From: Streptomyces canus 299MFChir4.1
Lineage (GTDB): Bacteria > Actinomycetota > Actinomycetes > Streptomycetales > Streptomycetaceae
NCBI RefSeq assembly: GCF_000383615.1
Contig: NZ_KB911587.1
Span: 363,965-427,964, forward strand
Direction of reading: 5' to 3'
Length of the DNA: 64,000 bases
Part shown: positions 56,437-64,000 of the stretch, piece after piece
Position numbering within the stretch: position 1 is the stretch's first letter
Layout of the letters: every line of letters starts with the position of its first letter
Program-made: the position numbers and the translations under genes
Notes under the pieces: generated by a model
Told to the model about the DNA's origin: nothing
What the model saw: only the letters and a program-made list of their open reading frames with translations
Databases searched by the model: none

Positions 56437-57598
56437 GCTGCGCCGAAGCGACCGCCGTCTCCAGCCAGTTGACGTCATAGCTGAGCACCAGCCGCCCTCC
56501 GCCGCTGAGTGCGAGATGCGTCTGCGGGTTGTAGGCGGCGACCTGCCCAGCGGGCAGGGACGGCGTGAAGTCCTTCTCCGGGCCGTGCCACGGTCCGGTG
56601 GGGGAGCAGGCCCAGTACGAGGTCACGGCCGTGAGCCCCTTCGTGCCCGCGGCCATGGTGAACAGCACGTACGTCCCGTTCTGTTGGACGACGGAGAAGG
56701 CGCTGCCCACCCCGGTGCGCCGCCCGTCCCCGAGCACCGGGCGCGGGCGGGCGCCGGTCGTCCACTGCGAGCCGTCCCAGTACTCCCAGGCGCCCGGTTC
56801 GGCGAGCCCGCCCTTCGGCACCCGGGCCACGTAGGCCGAGGAGGCGGAACGGGACGCGGCCTGGCCGTCGTCGCCGCCGAAGACGTACGTCCACTCGCCG
56901 TCCTCGACCAGCGTGGTCCCGAACAGCACCCGCCGGGAGGGGTCCTTGACCCGCTGCTCGTCGAGGACCTTCGTGATCGACTCGACGCGCAGGCCGGGCA
57001 GCGAGAGCGTGGCCACCTCGGTGGCGGTCGGAACGCCGTAGATCCAGGGCGATTGGCCCGCCGTCCGCACCCACAGCAGCACCCGCACGACCTTTTCGTC
57101 CGAGTCGGGGGAGCGGGGTTCGACGCGGGCCGCGACGGGCCAGCGCCACTGGCTCGGGCCGGGGTCCGGGAACAGGGGCGTCGGGAGGGTGGCCTCCAGG
57201 CGGCCGTCGCGCATCAGCACCGCCGAGTTGCGCACCAGGGGGGCGGTGGAGTCGCGCCAGGCGTACGACTCGCCGAGCGGGTTGGGCGGGCCGTACACCT
57301 GGCCGAGGTAGGTGTCGGAGAACAGCCACAGCAGCCGCCCGTCGGGCAGCCGCACCGAGTGGGTGCCGTCGCCGCCGGTCCAGTCGTCGGCGCGGGCGCC
57401 GTCGTCGCCGTAGCGTGCGAACTCGCCGGTGAGGCGGTCGTCCGCGGACCAGGAGCCGACGGTGAGCGGTGTGCAGGCGCCGGCGTCCCGCCCGCCGCCG
57501 TTCGGCAGGGCGGTGAGCAGCACGGCTCCGAGCACCAGCGCCAGCAGCAGACCGACGCCGGTGCCGGTTCGCTGTCGTGCTCGTGCGTCCTCGGGCAC
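56372..57598 (-). CDS. DUF4185 five-bladed propeller protein, secreted or membrane-anchored
   Basis: A 408-residue protein. An N-terminal hydrophobic segment (GVGLLLALVLGAVLLTAL, residues about 15-32) is a signal or anchor. The remainder is a DUF4185 domain with the typical GGDGTHSVRLPDGRLLWLF followed by SDTYLGQV, a glycosidase-related propeller. It is encoded 11 bases after the sialidase stop, so the two are cotranscribed. A GTG at 57598 starts the frame, with no strong ribosome binding site. Activity is not established for this family; a carbohydrate role is likely. Confidence 0.82.
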   Translation of the reverse strand: MPEDARARQRTGTGVGLLLALVLGAVLLTALPNGGGRDAGACTPLTVGSWSADDRLTGEFARYGDDGARADDWTGGDGTHSVRLPDGRLLWLFSDTYLGQVYGPPNPLGESYAWRDSTAPLVRNSAVLMRDGRLEATLPTPLFPDPGPSQWRWPVAARVEPRSPDSDEKVVRVLLWVRTAGQSPWIYGVPTATEVATLSLPGLRVESITKVLDEQRVKDPSRRVLFGTTLVEDGEWTYVFGGDDGQAASRSASSAYVARVPKGGLAEPGAWEYWDGSQWTTGARPRPVLGDGRRTGVGSAFSVVQQNGTYVLFTMAAGTKGLTAVTSYWACSPTGPWHGPEKDFTPSLPAGQVAAYNPQTHLALSGGGRLVLSYDVNWLETAVASAQLSRNVSLYRPRFVTLRLTPAR

Positions 57599-57609
57599 GG
57601 TCCGCGACG

Positions 57610-59511
57610 TTAGCGGCTCTCGCTCACCCGGTCCATGGGCAGCCACAGGACGGTGCCCTCCGACGCCGGGTCCGCGCCGGTGATCTCCGCGTCGGTCAGG
57701 GCCCGGTCCCACACCCGGACCTCGTCGATCGCGCCGGTGAAGAAGGCGCGGCCGTCCATGCGCTGCCCGATGTGCACACCGAACGGGGAGGTGCGGCTGA
57801 CCGAGCCCGGCACATCCGGTGCGCCGGTCGCCGTACCGTCGATGAAGAGCGTCAGCCGGCCGCCGCCCCGGCGCAGGCCCAGGTGGTGCCACCGTCCGTC
57901 GTTGTACGCGCCACTCGTGCTCACCGAAGCCGTCCGCAGGGTCGTCGCGCCCGCCCGCACGGTGATCAGCCCGCGCACCCGCCCGCTCGTCGGCTCCCCG
58001 CGCAGCCAGACCTGCGGCTGATCCGGACCGACCCCGCCCATCCACAGCAGCGGCTGCTCCCCGGCCGTGGCCGTGTACCGGAACCACAGGGACGCGGTGA
58101 AGTCCTTCGTGCCGAGCGGGAGTTGCGCACGATACGGCAGTCTTACGGCGTCGTCGGCGCCGTCGAGGTCCAGGGCGCCGCCGATCACCCCGGTCGTCTC
58201 GCGGGCGCCGCCGAGCACGGCCGCGGGCGGCGCGAGGGGAGCGCGGTCGGGGGTGGTCGGGTCGGGGCCGCGGCGCGGTGTCAGCCAGTCCTCGGTGAAG
58301 CGGGCGAAGCGGATCTCGTCGCGCGCGTCGGCGGTCCCGCCCTCGTACAGCAGGCCCACCGTTTCCTCGTCGACCGGGGCCATGTCCGAGTAGCCGGACC
58401 AGTCGGTGGTGACGACCGTGGCGCGGTCGGGGGTGTCCCAGGTGGCGCCGCCGTCGTAGGAGGAGCGGATCGTCATCGTGCGGCGGCGGTCCGGGTCGGC
58501 CGGGCAGGACAGCAGCAGGCGCGCGCCGAGCCCGAAGGTGGCGCACTGGACCTGCGGGGCGTACAGGTCCGGCAGGGCCCGGAACGGCGCGTCGAAGCTG
58601 TCGCCGCCGTCGACACTGACGGCCTGGGTGCGGTGGCCGAGGTCCGTGCCGTCCTGCTCGCGTCCGCTGACGAGCACGGAACCGTCGGCGCGCTCGGTGA
58701 GCGTGACCTCCGAGGGCTTCTGCCGGAAGGTGCCGTCGGCGGCGACCGGCCAGGAGTCGGTGGCGCCGACCCGCCAGTGCTCGCCGCCGTCGTCGCTCAC
58801 GACGAGTGCCGCGTGGTTGGCGGTGACCCTCCCCGAGCCTCCGGCCGGGGGGACCCCCATCTCGCTGCGCTCGCCGTCCCACGTCTCGGCGTTGACACCG
58901 AACACCAGCCGCCCGGCATTCCGTCCGTGGCCGAGTTGGATGCCGTGCACGGGGCCGGTGGCGTACCAGGAGGTGCGCCGCGCGGGCAGGAGCTCGTCGC
59001 TCAGGTCGCGGGGCGCGGACCAGGTGCGGCCGTCGTCGTCGCTGTACCGCAGGTGCGGGGTGCGCGCGCAGGGCGCCCGGCAGGTCCCGCCGTCCGTACG
59101 GCCCGGGTTGTACGTCTCGGCCAGCAGGACGCGGCCCGTCCCGCGGTCCACGAGCGGCGCCGGGTTGCCGTGGGTGTCGCCCGCGCCCTCGCTGACCACC
59201 TGGAGGGGGCCCCAGGTGCGGCCGCCGTCGGTGGACCGCTTGAGGACGATGTCGATGTCGGAGGCGTCCCCGCAGTTCAGGACGCGCCCCTCGGCGAACG
59301 CGAGCAGGGTACCGGCGGCGGTACGGACGATCGCCGGGATACGGAAGCAGGTGTAACCGGGGTCCCGGTCCGCCTTGAAGAGGATCTGCTGCTCCAACCC
59401 CGGCGCGGAGGGCAGGGGTTGGGCGAAAGCGGCGCTCGGCGGGGCGAGCAGGGCGGCGGTGGCGGAAATGGCGGACAGGGAGGATCTCAGACGTGCGCGA
59501 CTCGACGGCAC
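57610..59511 (-). CDS. Exo-alpha-sialidase, GH33, with C-terminal LamG-like domain
   Basis: A 633-residue secreted sialidase that removes terminal sialic acid. Signal peptide about 1-30; FRIP motif in YTCFRIPAIVRTAAGTLLAF; Asp boxes KRSTDGGRTW, SDDDGRTWSA, SDDGGEHWRV, SYDGGATWDT. Family residues AEGR, RTSWYATGP (substrate Arg region) and YSDMAPVDEETVGLLYEGG (Tyr-Glu pair) are present. From about 445 a LamG/concanavalin-like domain follows (GALDLDGADDAVRLPYRAQ; FTGAIDEVRVWDRALTDAE). GTG start at 59511. Acts outside the cell on host or environmental glycans. Confidence 0.93.
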   Translation of the reverse strand: MPSSRARLRSSLSAISATAALLAPPSAAFAQPLPSAPGLEQQILFKADRDPGYTCFRIPAIVRTAAGTLLAFAEGRVLNCGDASDIDIVLKRSTDGGRTWGPLQVVSEGAGDTHGNPAPLVDRGTGRVLLAETYNPGRTDGGTCRAPCARTPHLRYSDDDGRTWSAPRDLSDELLPARRTSWYATGPVHGIQLGHGRNAGRLVFGVNAETWDGERSEMGVPPAGGSGRVTANHAALVVSDDGGEHWRVGATDSWPVAADGTFRQKPSEVTLTERADGSVLVSGREQDGTDLGHRTQAVSVDGGDSFDAPFRALPDLYAPQVQCATFGLGARLLLSCPADPDRRRTMTIRSSYDGGATWDTPDRATVVTTDWSGYSDMAPVDEETVGLLYEGGTADARDEIRFARFTEDWLTPRRGPDPTTPDRAPLAPPAAVLGGARETTGVIGGALDLDGADDAVRLPYRAQLPLGTKDFTASLWFRYTATAGEQPLLWMGGVGPDQPQVWLRGEPTSGRVRGLITVRAGATTLRTASVSTSGAYNDGRWHHLGLRRGGGRLTLFIDGTATGAPDVPGSVSRTSPFGVHIGQRMDGRAFFTGAIDEVRVWDRALTDAEITGADPASEGTVLWLPMDRVSESR

Positions 59512-59611
59512 GGGCGCCCTTTCAGGTGTCCGTACATCCGGAAATGTGACCTTCCGGTGACGGACGGTAGTTCCGCCCCTCGCGCCTCACAAGAACCCCG
59601 CGCGTGTCCCG

Positions 59612-60529
59612 TCACGGATGGAGTACGACCTTTCCGAGGTTGCGCCGCGACTCGATCACCTCGTGCGACTTCGCCGCGTCCTCCAGGGCGAACTCCCCGT
59701 GCACGGCGGGCCGAAGCGTGCCGTCCAGGAACCTCCGCCACAGCTCCCGCCGCCACCGCTCGTACAACTCGGGCCGCTCGCGGGCGATCCGCGCCATCTG
59801 GAACCCGGTCACGGACTTGGCGCCGACGAGGAGGTCGTACGCCCGGATGGTCCCGCCGCCCGAGCTGTACGCCACCAGCCGCCCGCCCGGAGCCAGAGCT
59901 GCGAGCGCCGGGGTGAGCAGCTCGCCGCCGACCGCGTCGAGGACGTAATCGACGGGATCTCCCCAACTGCTGTCGCCGTAAAGGGTGGTGGTGTCGGCGC
60001 CGAGGGAGCGCACGAAGTCCGCCTTGGCCGGGTCGGACACCGCGCCCACCACCCGGGAGGCGCCCCGGGCCCGCGCGAGCTGCACGGCGAGGTGCCCGAC
60101 CCCGCTCGCCGCCGCCGTGATCAGTGCCGTCTCTCCCGGCTCGGGTCTCGCCGCCTCCAGCGCGCCGAGCGCGACCAGGCCGCTGCGGACCAGGGCGACC
60201 GCGTCGAGCGCCGAGGCGCCGTCGGGGACCGGGGAGGCCATGGGCTCGTGCAGCAGCGCGAAGTCGGCGTAACCGTGGCCGAAGCACAGGCCCGTGACGC
60301 GTTCGCCGGGCCGGAAGCGGGTGACGCCGGCGCCGACGGCCACCACCTCACCGGCGAGTTCGCCGCCGAGCGGTACCGGCTCCGCGGCCTCGGTCACTTT
60401 GCGGACGACGGGCAGCGTGACGCCGATCGCCTCGCAGCGCACGAGGAGCTCGCCGGGGCCCGGCGCGGGGACCGGCGCCTCCTCCAGGAACAGCGGGCCA
60501 CCCGTGGACTCGTAACGGACGCGACGCAT
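59612..60529 (-). CDS. Quinone oxidoreductase-like (MDR superfamily) dehydrogenase
   Basis: A 305-residue NADPH-dependent oxidoreductase of the zinc-independent quinone-reductase branch. The GroES-like half has GELLVRCEAIGVTLPVVRKV and VPLGGELAGEVVAVGAGVTR; the Rossmann motif is ALITAAASGVGHLAVQLARA. The catalytic-zinc Cys and His ligands of alcohol dehydrogenases are missing. GGGGAGG lies before the ATG. It diverges from the MarR gene with shared operators; quinone or electrophile detoxification is the likely role. Confidence 0.9.
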   Translation of the reverse strand: MRRVRYESTGGPLFLEEAPVPAPGPGELLVRCEAIGVTLPVVRKVTEAAEPVPLGGELAGEVVAVGAGVTRFRPGERVTGLCFGHGYADFALLHEPMASPVPDGASALDAVALVRSGLVALGALEAARPEPGETALITAAASGVGHLAVQLARARGASRVVGAVSDPAKADFVRSLGADTTTLYGDSSWGDPVDYVLDAVGGELLTPALAALAPGGRLVAYSSGGGTIRAYDLLVGAKSVTGFQMARIARERPELYERWRRELWRRFLDGTLRPAVHGEFALEDAAKSHEVIESRRNLGKVVLHP

Positions 60530-60565
60530 CGATCCGACCTCCCCTGCTTCATCGGACTCCCAGCC

Positions 60566-60640
60566 GATTCATTGGGCTGCCCAACAGATTCATTGGACTT
60601 CCCAACGGTAAGGCGCTGGTCGTTGGGAAGTCCAATGAAT
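60566..60640. promoter_or_regulatory. Three-copy operator between the oxidoreductase and MarR genes
   Basis: Copy 1 (60566-60585) and copy 2 (60587-60606) are direct repeats at a 21-base spacing, differing at two of 20 positions. Copy 3 (60622-60640) is an exact inverted repeat of 19 bases of copy 2 with a 15-base spacer. Each copy has a TTGG-N5-CCAA core. Copy 3 ends just before the -10 of marR. Confidence 0.8.
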
Positions 60641-60646
60641 AGTGGC

Positions 60647-60652
60647 TAGGCT
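60647..60652 (+). promoter_or_regulatory. Probable -10 box of the MarR gene (leaderless)
   Basis: TAGGCT lies seven bases before the ATG at 60659, which has no ribosome binding site. This spacing fits a transcript that starts at or next to the A of the ATG. Confidence 0.5.
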
Positions 60653-60658
60653 GGCCCC

Positions 60659-61096
60659 ATGGCCGAAGCACCCCTCCCCGCGATCCGCTCCCTCCCCAGC
60701 TGGCTCCTCGGGCGCGCCGCCGCCCGCGGACGGACCCTGGTGGCCGAGGCGCTGGCAGCCGAGGGCATGAAGATGTGGCACCACGTGGTGCTCTCCGCCG
60801 TCCGCGACCTCGCCCCCGTCGCCCAGGCCGACCTCGGCCGCGCGGTGCGGCTCGACCCCAAGGACCTGGTCGGTGTCCTCAACGACCTCCAGTCCGCCGG
60901 ACTCGTCCTGCGCGAACCGGACCCCGGGGACCGTCGCAAGAACGCGGTGTCCCTCACGGAGGACGGGGCACGGCTGCTGACCCGCTGCGAGAAGGCGGCC
61001 CGCCACGCCAACGACGAGCTCCTGGCCCCCCTCTCCCCGGACGAACGCGCCATGTTCATGGACCTGTTGATCCGGATCTCCGGCACGGAGGGCTGA
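60659..61096 (+). CDS. MarR-family transcriptional regulator
   Basis: A 145-residue winged-helix regulator. The HTH lies at VAQADLGRAVRLDPKDLVGV (about 58-77), followed by the wing VLREPDPGDRRKNAVSLTED typical of MarR proteins. It most likely represses itself and the divergent oxidoreductase gene through the TTGG-N5-CCAA operators, releasing DNA on binding an aromatic or electrophilic ligand. The isochorismatase-fold gene follows 19 bases after the stop and is probably in the same transcript. Confidence 0.93.
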   Translation: MAEAPLPAIRSLPSWLLGRAAARGRTLVAEALAAEGMKMWHHVVLSAVRDLAPVAQADLGRAVRLDPKDLVGVLNDLQSAGLVLREPDPGDRRKNAVSLTEDGARLLTRCEKAARHANDELLAPLSPDERAMFMDLLIRISGTEG

Positions 61097-61115
61097 TGGC
61101 GGATAACGTTCCGTC

Positions 61116-61643
61116 ATGACCGGACCCCTCGCCCTCGATCCCGCGCGCAGCGCCCTCGTACTCGTCGATCTGATGGACCGGATCGTCGCGCTGCCCCTGG
61201 AACCCCGCAAAGGCACCGAAGTCCTCACCGCGGCCGAGGAGTTGGCGGCCGCTTTCCGCGCGGTCGGCGCACCCGTCGTGCTGGTGCGCGTCGAACGCCC
61301 CGGTGTCGCCGACCAGCCACCCGGCAGCGGGCTGGTCCCCGGTCTCGCCCACCCCGGCGACGTAGAGATCGTGAAGCGGACCATCGGCGCCTTCCAGGGC
61401 ACCGACCTGGACGCACGCCTCCGCGCACTCGGCGTCACCACCCTGGTGTTCGGCGGAATCGCCACCAACCTCGGCGTCGAGTCCACCGCCCGCGCCGCCC
61501 TCGACCTCGGCTACGACCTCGTCCTCGTCGAGGACGCGATGGCCGCCTTCACCACCGCCGAGCACGAGTCCTCGACCGGCCTCGACTTCCCGCGCCTGGG
61601 CACGGTGGTGACGGTGGATCAGGTGCGGTTCGTGGCGGGCTGA
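61116..61643 (+). CDS. Isochorismatase-fold hydrolase lacking the catalytic cysteine
   Basis: A 175-residue protein of the cysteine-hydrolase/isochorismatase superfamily. The Asp (D18 in LVLVDLMDR) and Lys (K87 in EIVKRTIGAF) of the triad are present, but the position of the nucleophilic Cys is Gly (G120 in GIATNLGVESTARAA). So it cannot act as an amidase; cysteine-less relatives include true isochorismatases with other chemistry. It is cotranscribed with marR, so a role in the same aromatic or quinone response is possible. Confidence 0.88.
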   Translation: MTGPLALDPARSALVLVDLMDRIVALPLEPRKGTEVLTAAEELAAAFRAVGAPVVLVRVERPGVADQPPGSGLVPGLAHPGDVEIVKRTIGAFQGTDLDARLRALGVTTLVFGGIATNLGVESTARAALDLGYDLVLVEDAMAAFTTAEHESSTGLDFPRLGTVVTVDQVRFVAG

Positions 61644-61646
61644 CCC

Positions 61647-62366
61647 TCAGACCAGAACCGTTCCGCCGTCCACGACCACCACCGAGCCGGTGCTGAAACC
61701 GCCGCGCATCAGATAGAGATACGCCTCGGCGACCTCCTCCGGCTCGCCGACCCGCCCCACGGGGAGCGACTCGGCGGCGGCCGCGAACAGGCCGTCGCGC
61801 TCCTCCTCCGCAAGCTCCCGCCACAGCTCGGTGCGCACCACCCCCGGCTCGACCACGTTGACCCGGACCGGAGCCAGTTCCAGGGCCAGAGCCCGGGTCA
61901 GCGACTCCATCGCCCCGGCCAGGCCCGCCACCACACTCGTCCCCGGCATCGGCCGGTGCGCGACGGTCCCCGTGGTGAGCACGACCGACCCGCCCTCCCG
62001 GATGAGCGGCGCCCCGTACTTGACCACCGTGACCGCGCCCCACAGCCGCGTCTCCAGGAAGCTCCGCGCCCGGGCGAGGTCGGACTCGGCCAGCGGCTCG
62101 AACCGCAGCGGTTCGCCCGCCGTGAAGACGAGGTGGTCGAAGGCACCCGTCCGCGCGAAGAAGGCCCGCACACCGGCCTCCGAGGTGACGTCGAGAACAT
62201 CCCCCGAGACACCCGGCGGCAACTGCTTCAGTGCCGCCTCCACACTCTCCCTCCGGCGCGAGGCGACCACCACCTCGGCACCGTCCCGGGCCGCCGCGTC
62301 CGCCACCGCCAGACCGATGCCCGATGTGCCGCCGACCACGACGATCCGCTGTCCCCGCAGGCTCAT
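61647..62366 (-). CDS. SDR-family protein lacking the Tyr-x-x-x-Lys pair
   Basis: A 239-residue protein with the Rossmann start VVVGGTSGIGLAVADAAARD and the normal C-terminus YLMRGGFSTGSVVVVDGGTV. The middle NAG motif is FTAGEP, and the active-site helix reads GTSVVAGLAGAMESLTRALA, so the Tyr and Lys normally spaced by four are replaced by Ser and Gly. The preceding Ser is Thr/Gly (LTTGTVAHRP). It probably binds NAD(P)H but is unlikely to work by the usual proton relay. Convergent with the isochorismatase-fold gene; divergent from a LysR gene. Confidence 0.85.
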   Translation of the reverse strand: MSLRGQRIVVVGGTSGIGLAVADAAARDGAEVVVASRRRESVEAALKQLPPGVSGDVLDVTSEAGVRAFFARTGAFDHLVFTAGEPLRFEPLAESDLARARSFLETRLWGAVTVVKYGAPLIREGGSVVLTTGTVAHRPMPGTSVVAGLAGAMESLTRALALELAPVRVNVVEPGVVRTELWRELAEEERDGLFAAAAESLPVGRVGEPEEVAEAYLYLMRGGFSTGSVVVVDGGTVLV

Positions 62367-62482
62367 GCCGTTTCCCCTTTCGTGGGTGTTCGGCTCCAGC
62401 CTGCGGGCGCCCCCGCCGCGCCGTCCAAGACCTCTTTCGACCTCGGCGATACCCTGGAGGCATCGCCGAGGGAAGGACGGCC

Positions 62483-63304
62483 ATGGACCTCGACCTGCGG
62501 AAAGTGCGCTACTTCGTCGCGGTGGCCGAGCTGCTGCACTTCGGACGGGCGGCCGAGCGGCTGCACATCGCCCAGCCGGTCCTGAGCCGCCAGATCAAGG
62601 CACTGGAGAAGGACTTGGACGCCGTCCTGTTCCAACGCGACAGCCACGGCGTCACCTTGACCCCGGCAGGGCGCCAACTCCTCGACGACGCCCGGCACCT
62701 GCTCGCCACCGCGGACGGCACCCGGCGCCGGGTCCACCGCGCAGCCCACGGCCCGCACCGCGTGGTCGTCGGCTTCCGCGCGGGCATCGTGCTGTCCCAC
62801 GCCCTGCGCGCCTTCTGCGCCGCCCGCCCCGACATCGCCGTCGAGGCGCGCCGCGTCGAGTGGGACGACCAGGAGGACCTCATCCTCGACGGCACCGTCG
62901 ACCTCGCCTACGTGCGGCCACCGGTCCGCGAGCGCGGCCTGGAGCTGCTGCCGCTGTTCACCGAGAGCCGCGTGGCGATGCTCCCCGCGGACCACCGGCT
63001 CGCCGGCAAGCAGGAGCTGCGCCTGGCCGACCTGGCGGACGAGCCACGGCTGCGGTACGCCGATCCCGGCCCCGACGACGTCCCGATCCGCACCATCGAG
63101 GAGAAGTTCGAGCGCGTGGTGGCCGGACAGGGCATCACCCTCGTCCCCGAGTCCGTCGCCCGCCAGTACTCACGGCCGGACATCACCTACGTCCCGGTCC
63201 TGGACGCGGAGCCGGACCAGGTCTTCCTGGCCTGGGAGGCGAGCCGGAGATCACCCCTTGTCGCAGCGTTCGTCGAGGCCCTTGCCGAGGAGCCGAAGGG
63301 CTGA
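62483..63304 (+). CDS. LysR-family transcriptional regulator
   Basis: A 273-residue LTTR. The HTH is HFGRAAERLHIAQPVLSRQI (about 19-38), with LEKDLDAVLFQRDSHGVTLT following; the effector domain begins near residue 90. The pattern is of the CatR/BenM-like branch that senses aromatic acids. Start at 62483 follows GGGAAGGACGGCC. It diverges from the Tyr/Lys-less SDR gene at a distance of 116 bases and may control it. Confidence 0.93.
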   Translation: MDLDLRKVRYFVAVAELLHFGRAAERLHIAQPVLSRQIKALEKDLDAVLFQRDSHGVTLTPAGRQLLDDARHLLATADGTRRRVHRAAHGPHRVVVGFRAGIVLSHALRAFCAARPDIAVEARRVEWDDQEDLILDGTVDLAYVRPPVRERGLELLPLFTESRVAMLPADHRLAGKQELRLADLADEPRLRYADPGPDDVPIRTIEEKFERVVAGQGITLVPESVARQYSRPDITYVPVLDAEPDQVFLAWEASRRSPLVAAFVEALAEEPKG

Positions 63305-63317
63305 GAGGGGAAGCCGC

Positions 63318-64000
63318 TCAGCTCGGGGCTGCCGTTGCCTCCAGCGCCAGCCGGTCCTCGCCCGCGTACACGTTCATGGAGGGGCCGCGTAGGAAGCCGA
63401 TCAGGGTGAGGCCGGTTTCGGTGGCGAGGTCGACGGCGAGGGAGGAGGGGGCGGAGACGGCGGCGAGGAGGGGGATGCCGGCCATGACGGCTTTTTGTGC
63501 GAGTTCGAAGGAGGCGCGGCCGGAGACGAGGAGGAGGGTGCGGGAGAGGGGGAGGTGGCCGTGTTGGAGGGCGCGGCCGATGAGTTTGTCGACGGCGTTG
63601 TGGCGGCCGACGTCTTCGCGTATGTCGAGGAGTTCGCCGTGTTCGGTGAAGAGGGCGGCGGCGTGGAGGCCTCCGGTGCGGTCGAAGACGCGTTGGGCTG
63701 CCCGGAGCCGGTCGGGGAGGCTGGCGAGGAGGTCGGGACTGACGCGGACCGGGGGAGTGTCGTGGATGGGCCAGTGGGTGGTGGTGCGGACGGCGTCGAG
63801 GCTGGCTTTGCCGCACAGGCCGCAGGAGGAGGTGGTGTAGACGTTGCGTTCGAGGGTGATGTCGGGGATGACGACGTGGGGTGTGGTGGTGACGTCGACG
63901 ACGTTGTAGGTGTTGGAGCCGTCTGTGGTGGCGCCGGCGCAGTAGACGATGTTCTGGAGGTCGTTTTGTTGGGCGAGGACGCCTTCGCTGACGAGGAAGC
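63318..64000 (-). CDS. fdhD: Sulfurtransferase FdhD, 5' end outside the window
   Basis: The last 226 codons of a leftward gene (N-terminus beyond the right edge). FdhD passes sulfur from IscS to the Mo-bis-MGD cofactor so that formate dehydrogenase becomes active. The persulfide-carrying cysteine pair is in VYTTSSCGLCGKASLDAV, and DIREDVGRHNAVDKLIGRAL and LLLVSGRASFELAQKAVMAG are strongly conserved. Codon choice is nearly all C-ending with GAA and CAA, unlike neighbouring genes. The frame is open to the window edge; no start is visible. Confidence 0.93.
   Translation of the reverse strand, partial: FLVSEGVLAQQNDLQNIVYCAGATTDGSNTYNVVDVTTTPHVVIPDITLERNVYTTSSCGLCGKASLDAVRTTTHWPIHDTPPVRVSPDLLASLPDRLRAAQRVFDRTGGLHAAALFTEHGELLDIREDVGRHNAVDKLIGRALQHGHLPLSRTLLLVSGRASFELAQKAVMAGIPLLAAVSAPSSLAVDLATETGLTLIGFLRGPSMNVYAGEDRLALEATAAPS

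Noticed and set aside
56372..58882. An 836-codon frame that extends the DUF4185 frame upstream through the sialidase gene.
   Set aside because: The part before 57598 is Arg/Pro-rich shadow; the sialidase in another frame has full family motifs, and the DUF4185 protein has a natural start at 57598.
1..64000. tRNA, rRNA, riboswitch or biosynthetic gene cluster.
   Set aside because: No tRNA-like cloverleaf, rRNA segment, known riboswitch core or PKS/NRPS/terpene signature was noticed in reading both strands.

Overview
The window is very GC-rich DNA with strongly G/C-biased third codon positions, GTG and TTG starts, many 4-base start/stop overlaps and AGGAGG-like ribosome binding sites. Gene content (secreted CBM2 cellulases with CebR boxes, DUF5753 XRE regulators, PF04672 methyltransferases, a SigB/F-type sigma factor, HAIR-controlled dnaK) points to a Streptomyces or close relative, probably an arm or accessory part of the chromosome. 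About 55 protein genes, four or five gene remnants, five convincing hairpin terminators and several operator-like repeats can be supported. No rRNA, tRNA, CRISPR array, insertion sequence or antibiotic cluster was seen.

Layout. 1-5183 is a stress block: a leftward, overlapping operon (DUF2795 protein, CBS protein, a broken membrane protein, a DJ-1/PfpI protein, a large-subunit-type catalase running off the edge), a pyruvate-oxidase-like TPP enzyme and a general-stress sigma factor. 5385-20257 holds envelope and housekeeping-like genes: a repeat-bearing surface protein, an aminotransferase-fold protein lacking its lysine coupled to a metallo-beta-lactamase-fold enzyme, DedA plus a second MBL-fold enzyme, a holin-like membrane domain fused to a phosphatase-fold domain, a MoxR ATPase coupled to an HEXXH/VWA protein, OsmC, a CorA-like protein, GDPD and a stand-alone DnaK. 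20282-25346 has an orphan narJ, two XRE regulators, two SAM methyltransferases and a pterin dehydratase, followed by a deletion scar with two gene tails.

25672-37718 and 42664-52181 form the main theme: secreted plant-polysaccharide degradation. A PL11 rhamnogalacturonan lyase stands alone; a cellulase block encodes GH74 xyloglucanase, GH48 and GH5+GH6 enzymes, all with CBM2 modules, the GH48 and GH5-GH6 units diverging from a region with two CebR-type operators. Then a tight five-gene operon encodes only exported proteins: GH105 unsaturated-uronyl hydrolase, a heparin-lyase-I-like lyase, a GH28-like + GH29-like + F5/8C fusion, a GH27 + GH18-like fusion, and a CBM-FN3-FN3-PQQ-sugar-dehydrogenase. 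This operon, with its unusual bifunctional architectures, is the best candidate in the window for an undescribed system, probably for a branched acidic glycan with uronic acid, rhamnose or fucose and galactose. Between the two blocks lie a PhyH-like dioxygenase, a His-rich methyltransferase with a leader hairpin, a WD40/STAND remnant, an SDR and an aldo-keto reductase.

52209-64000 contains an acyl-CoA synthetase, a LysR regulator diverging from a bile-acid-symporter-like transporter, a GH33 sialidase with a DUF4185 propeller protein, a MarR-regulated quinone oxidoreductase with three operator copies, a cysteine-less isochorismatase-fold protein, an SDR lacking its Tyr-Lys pair, a second LysR gene and the 3' part of fdhD, cut by the window edge.
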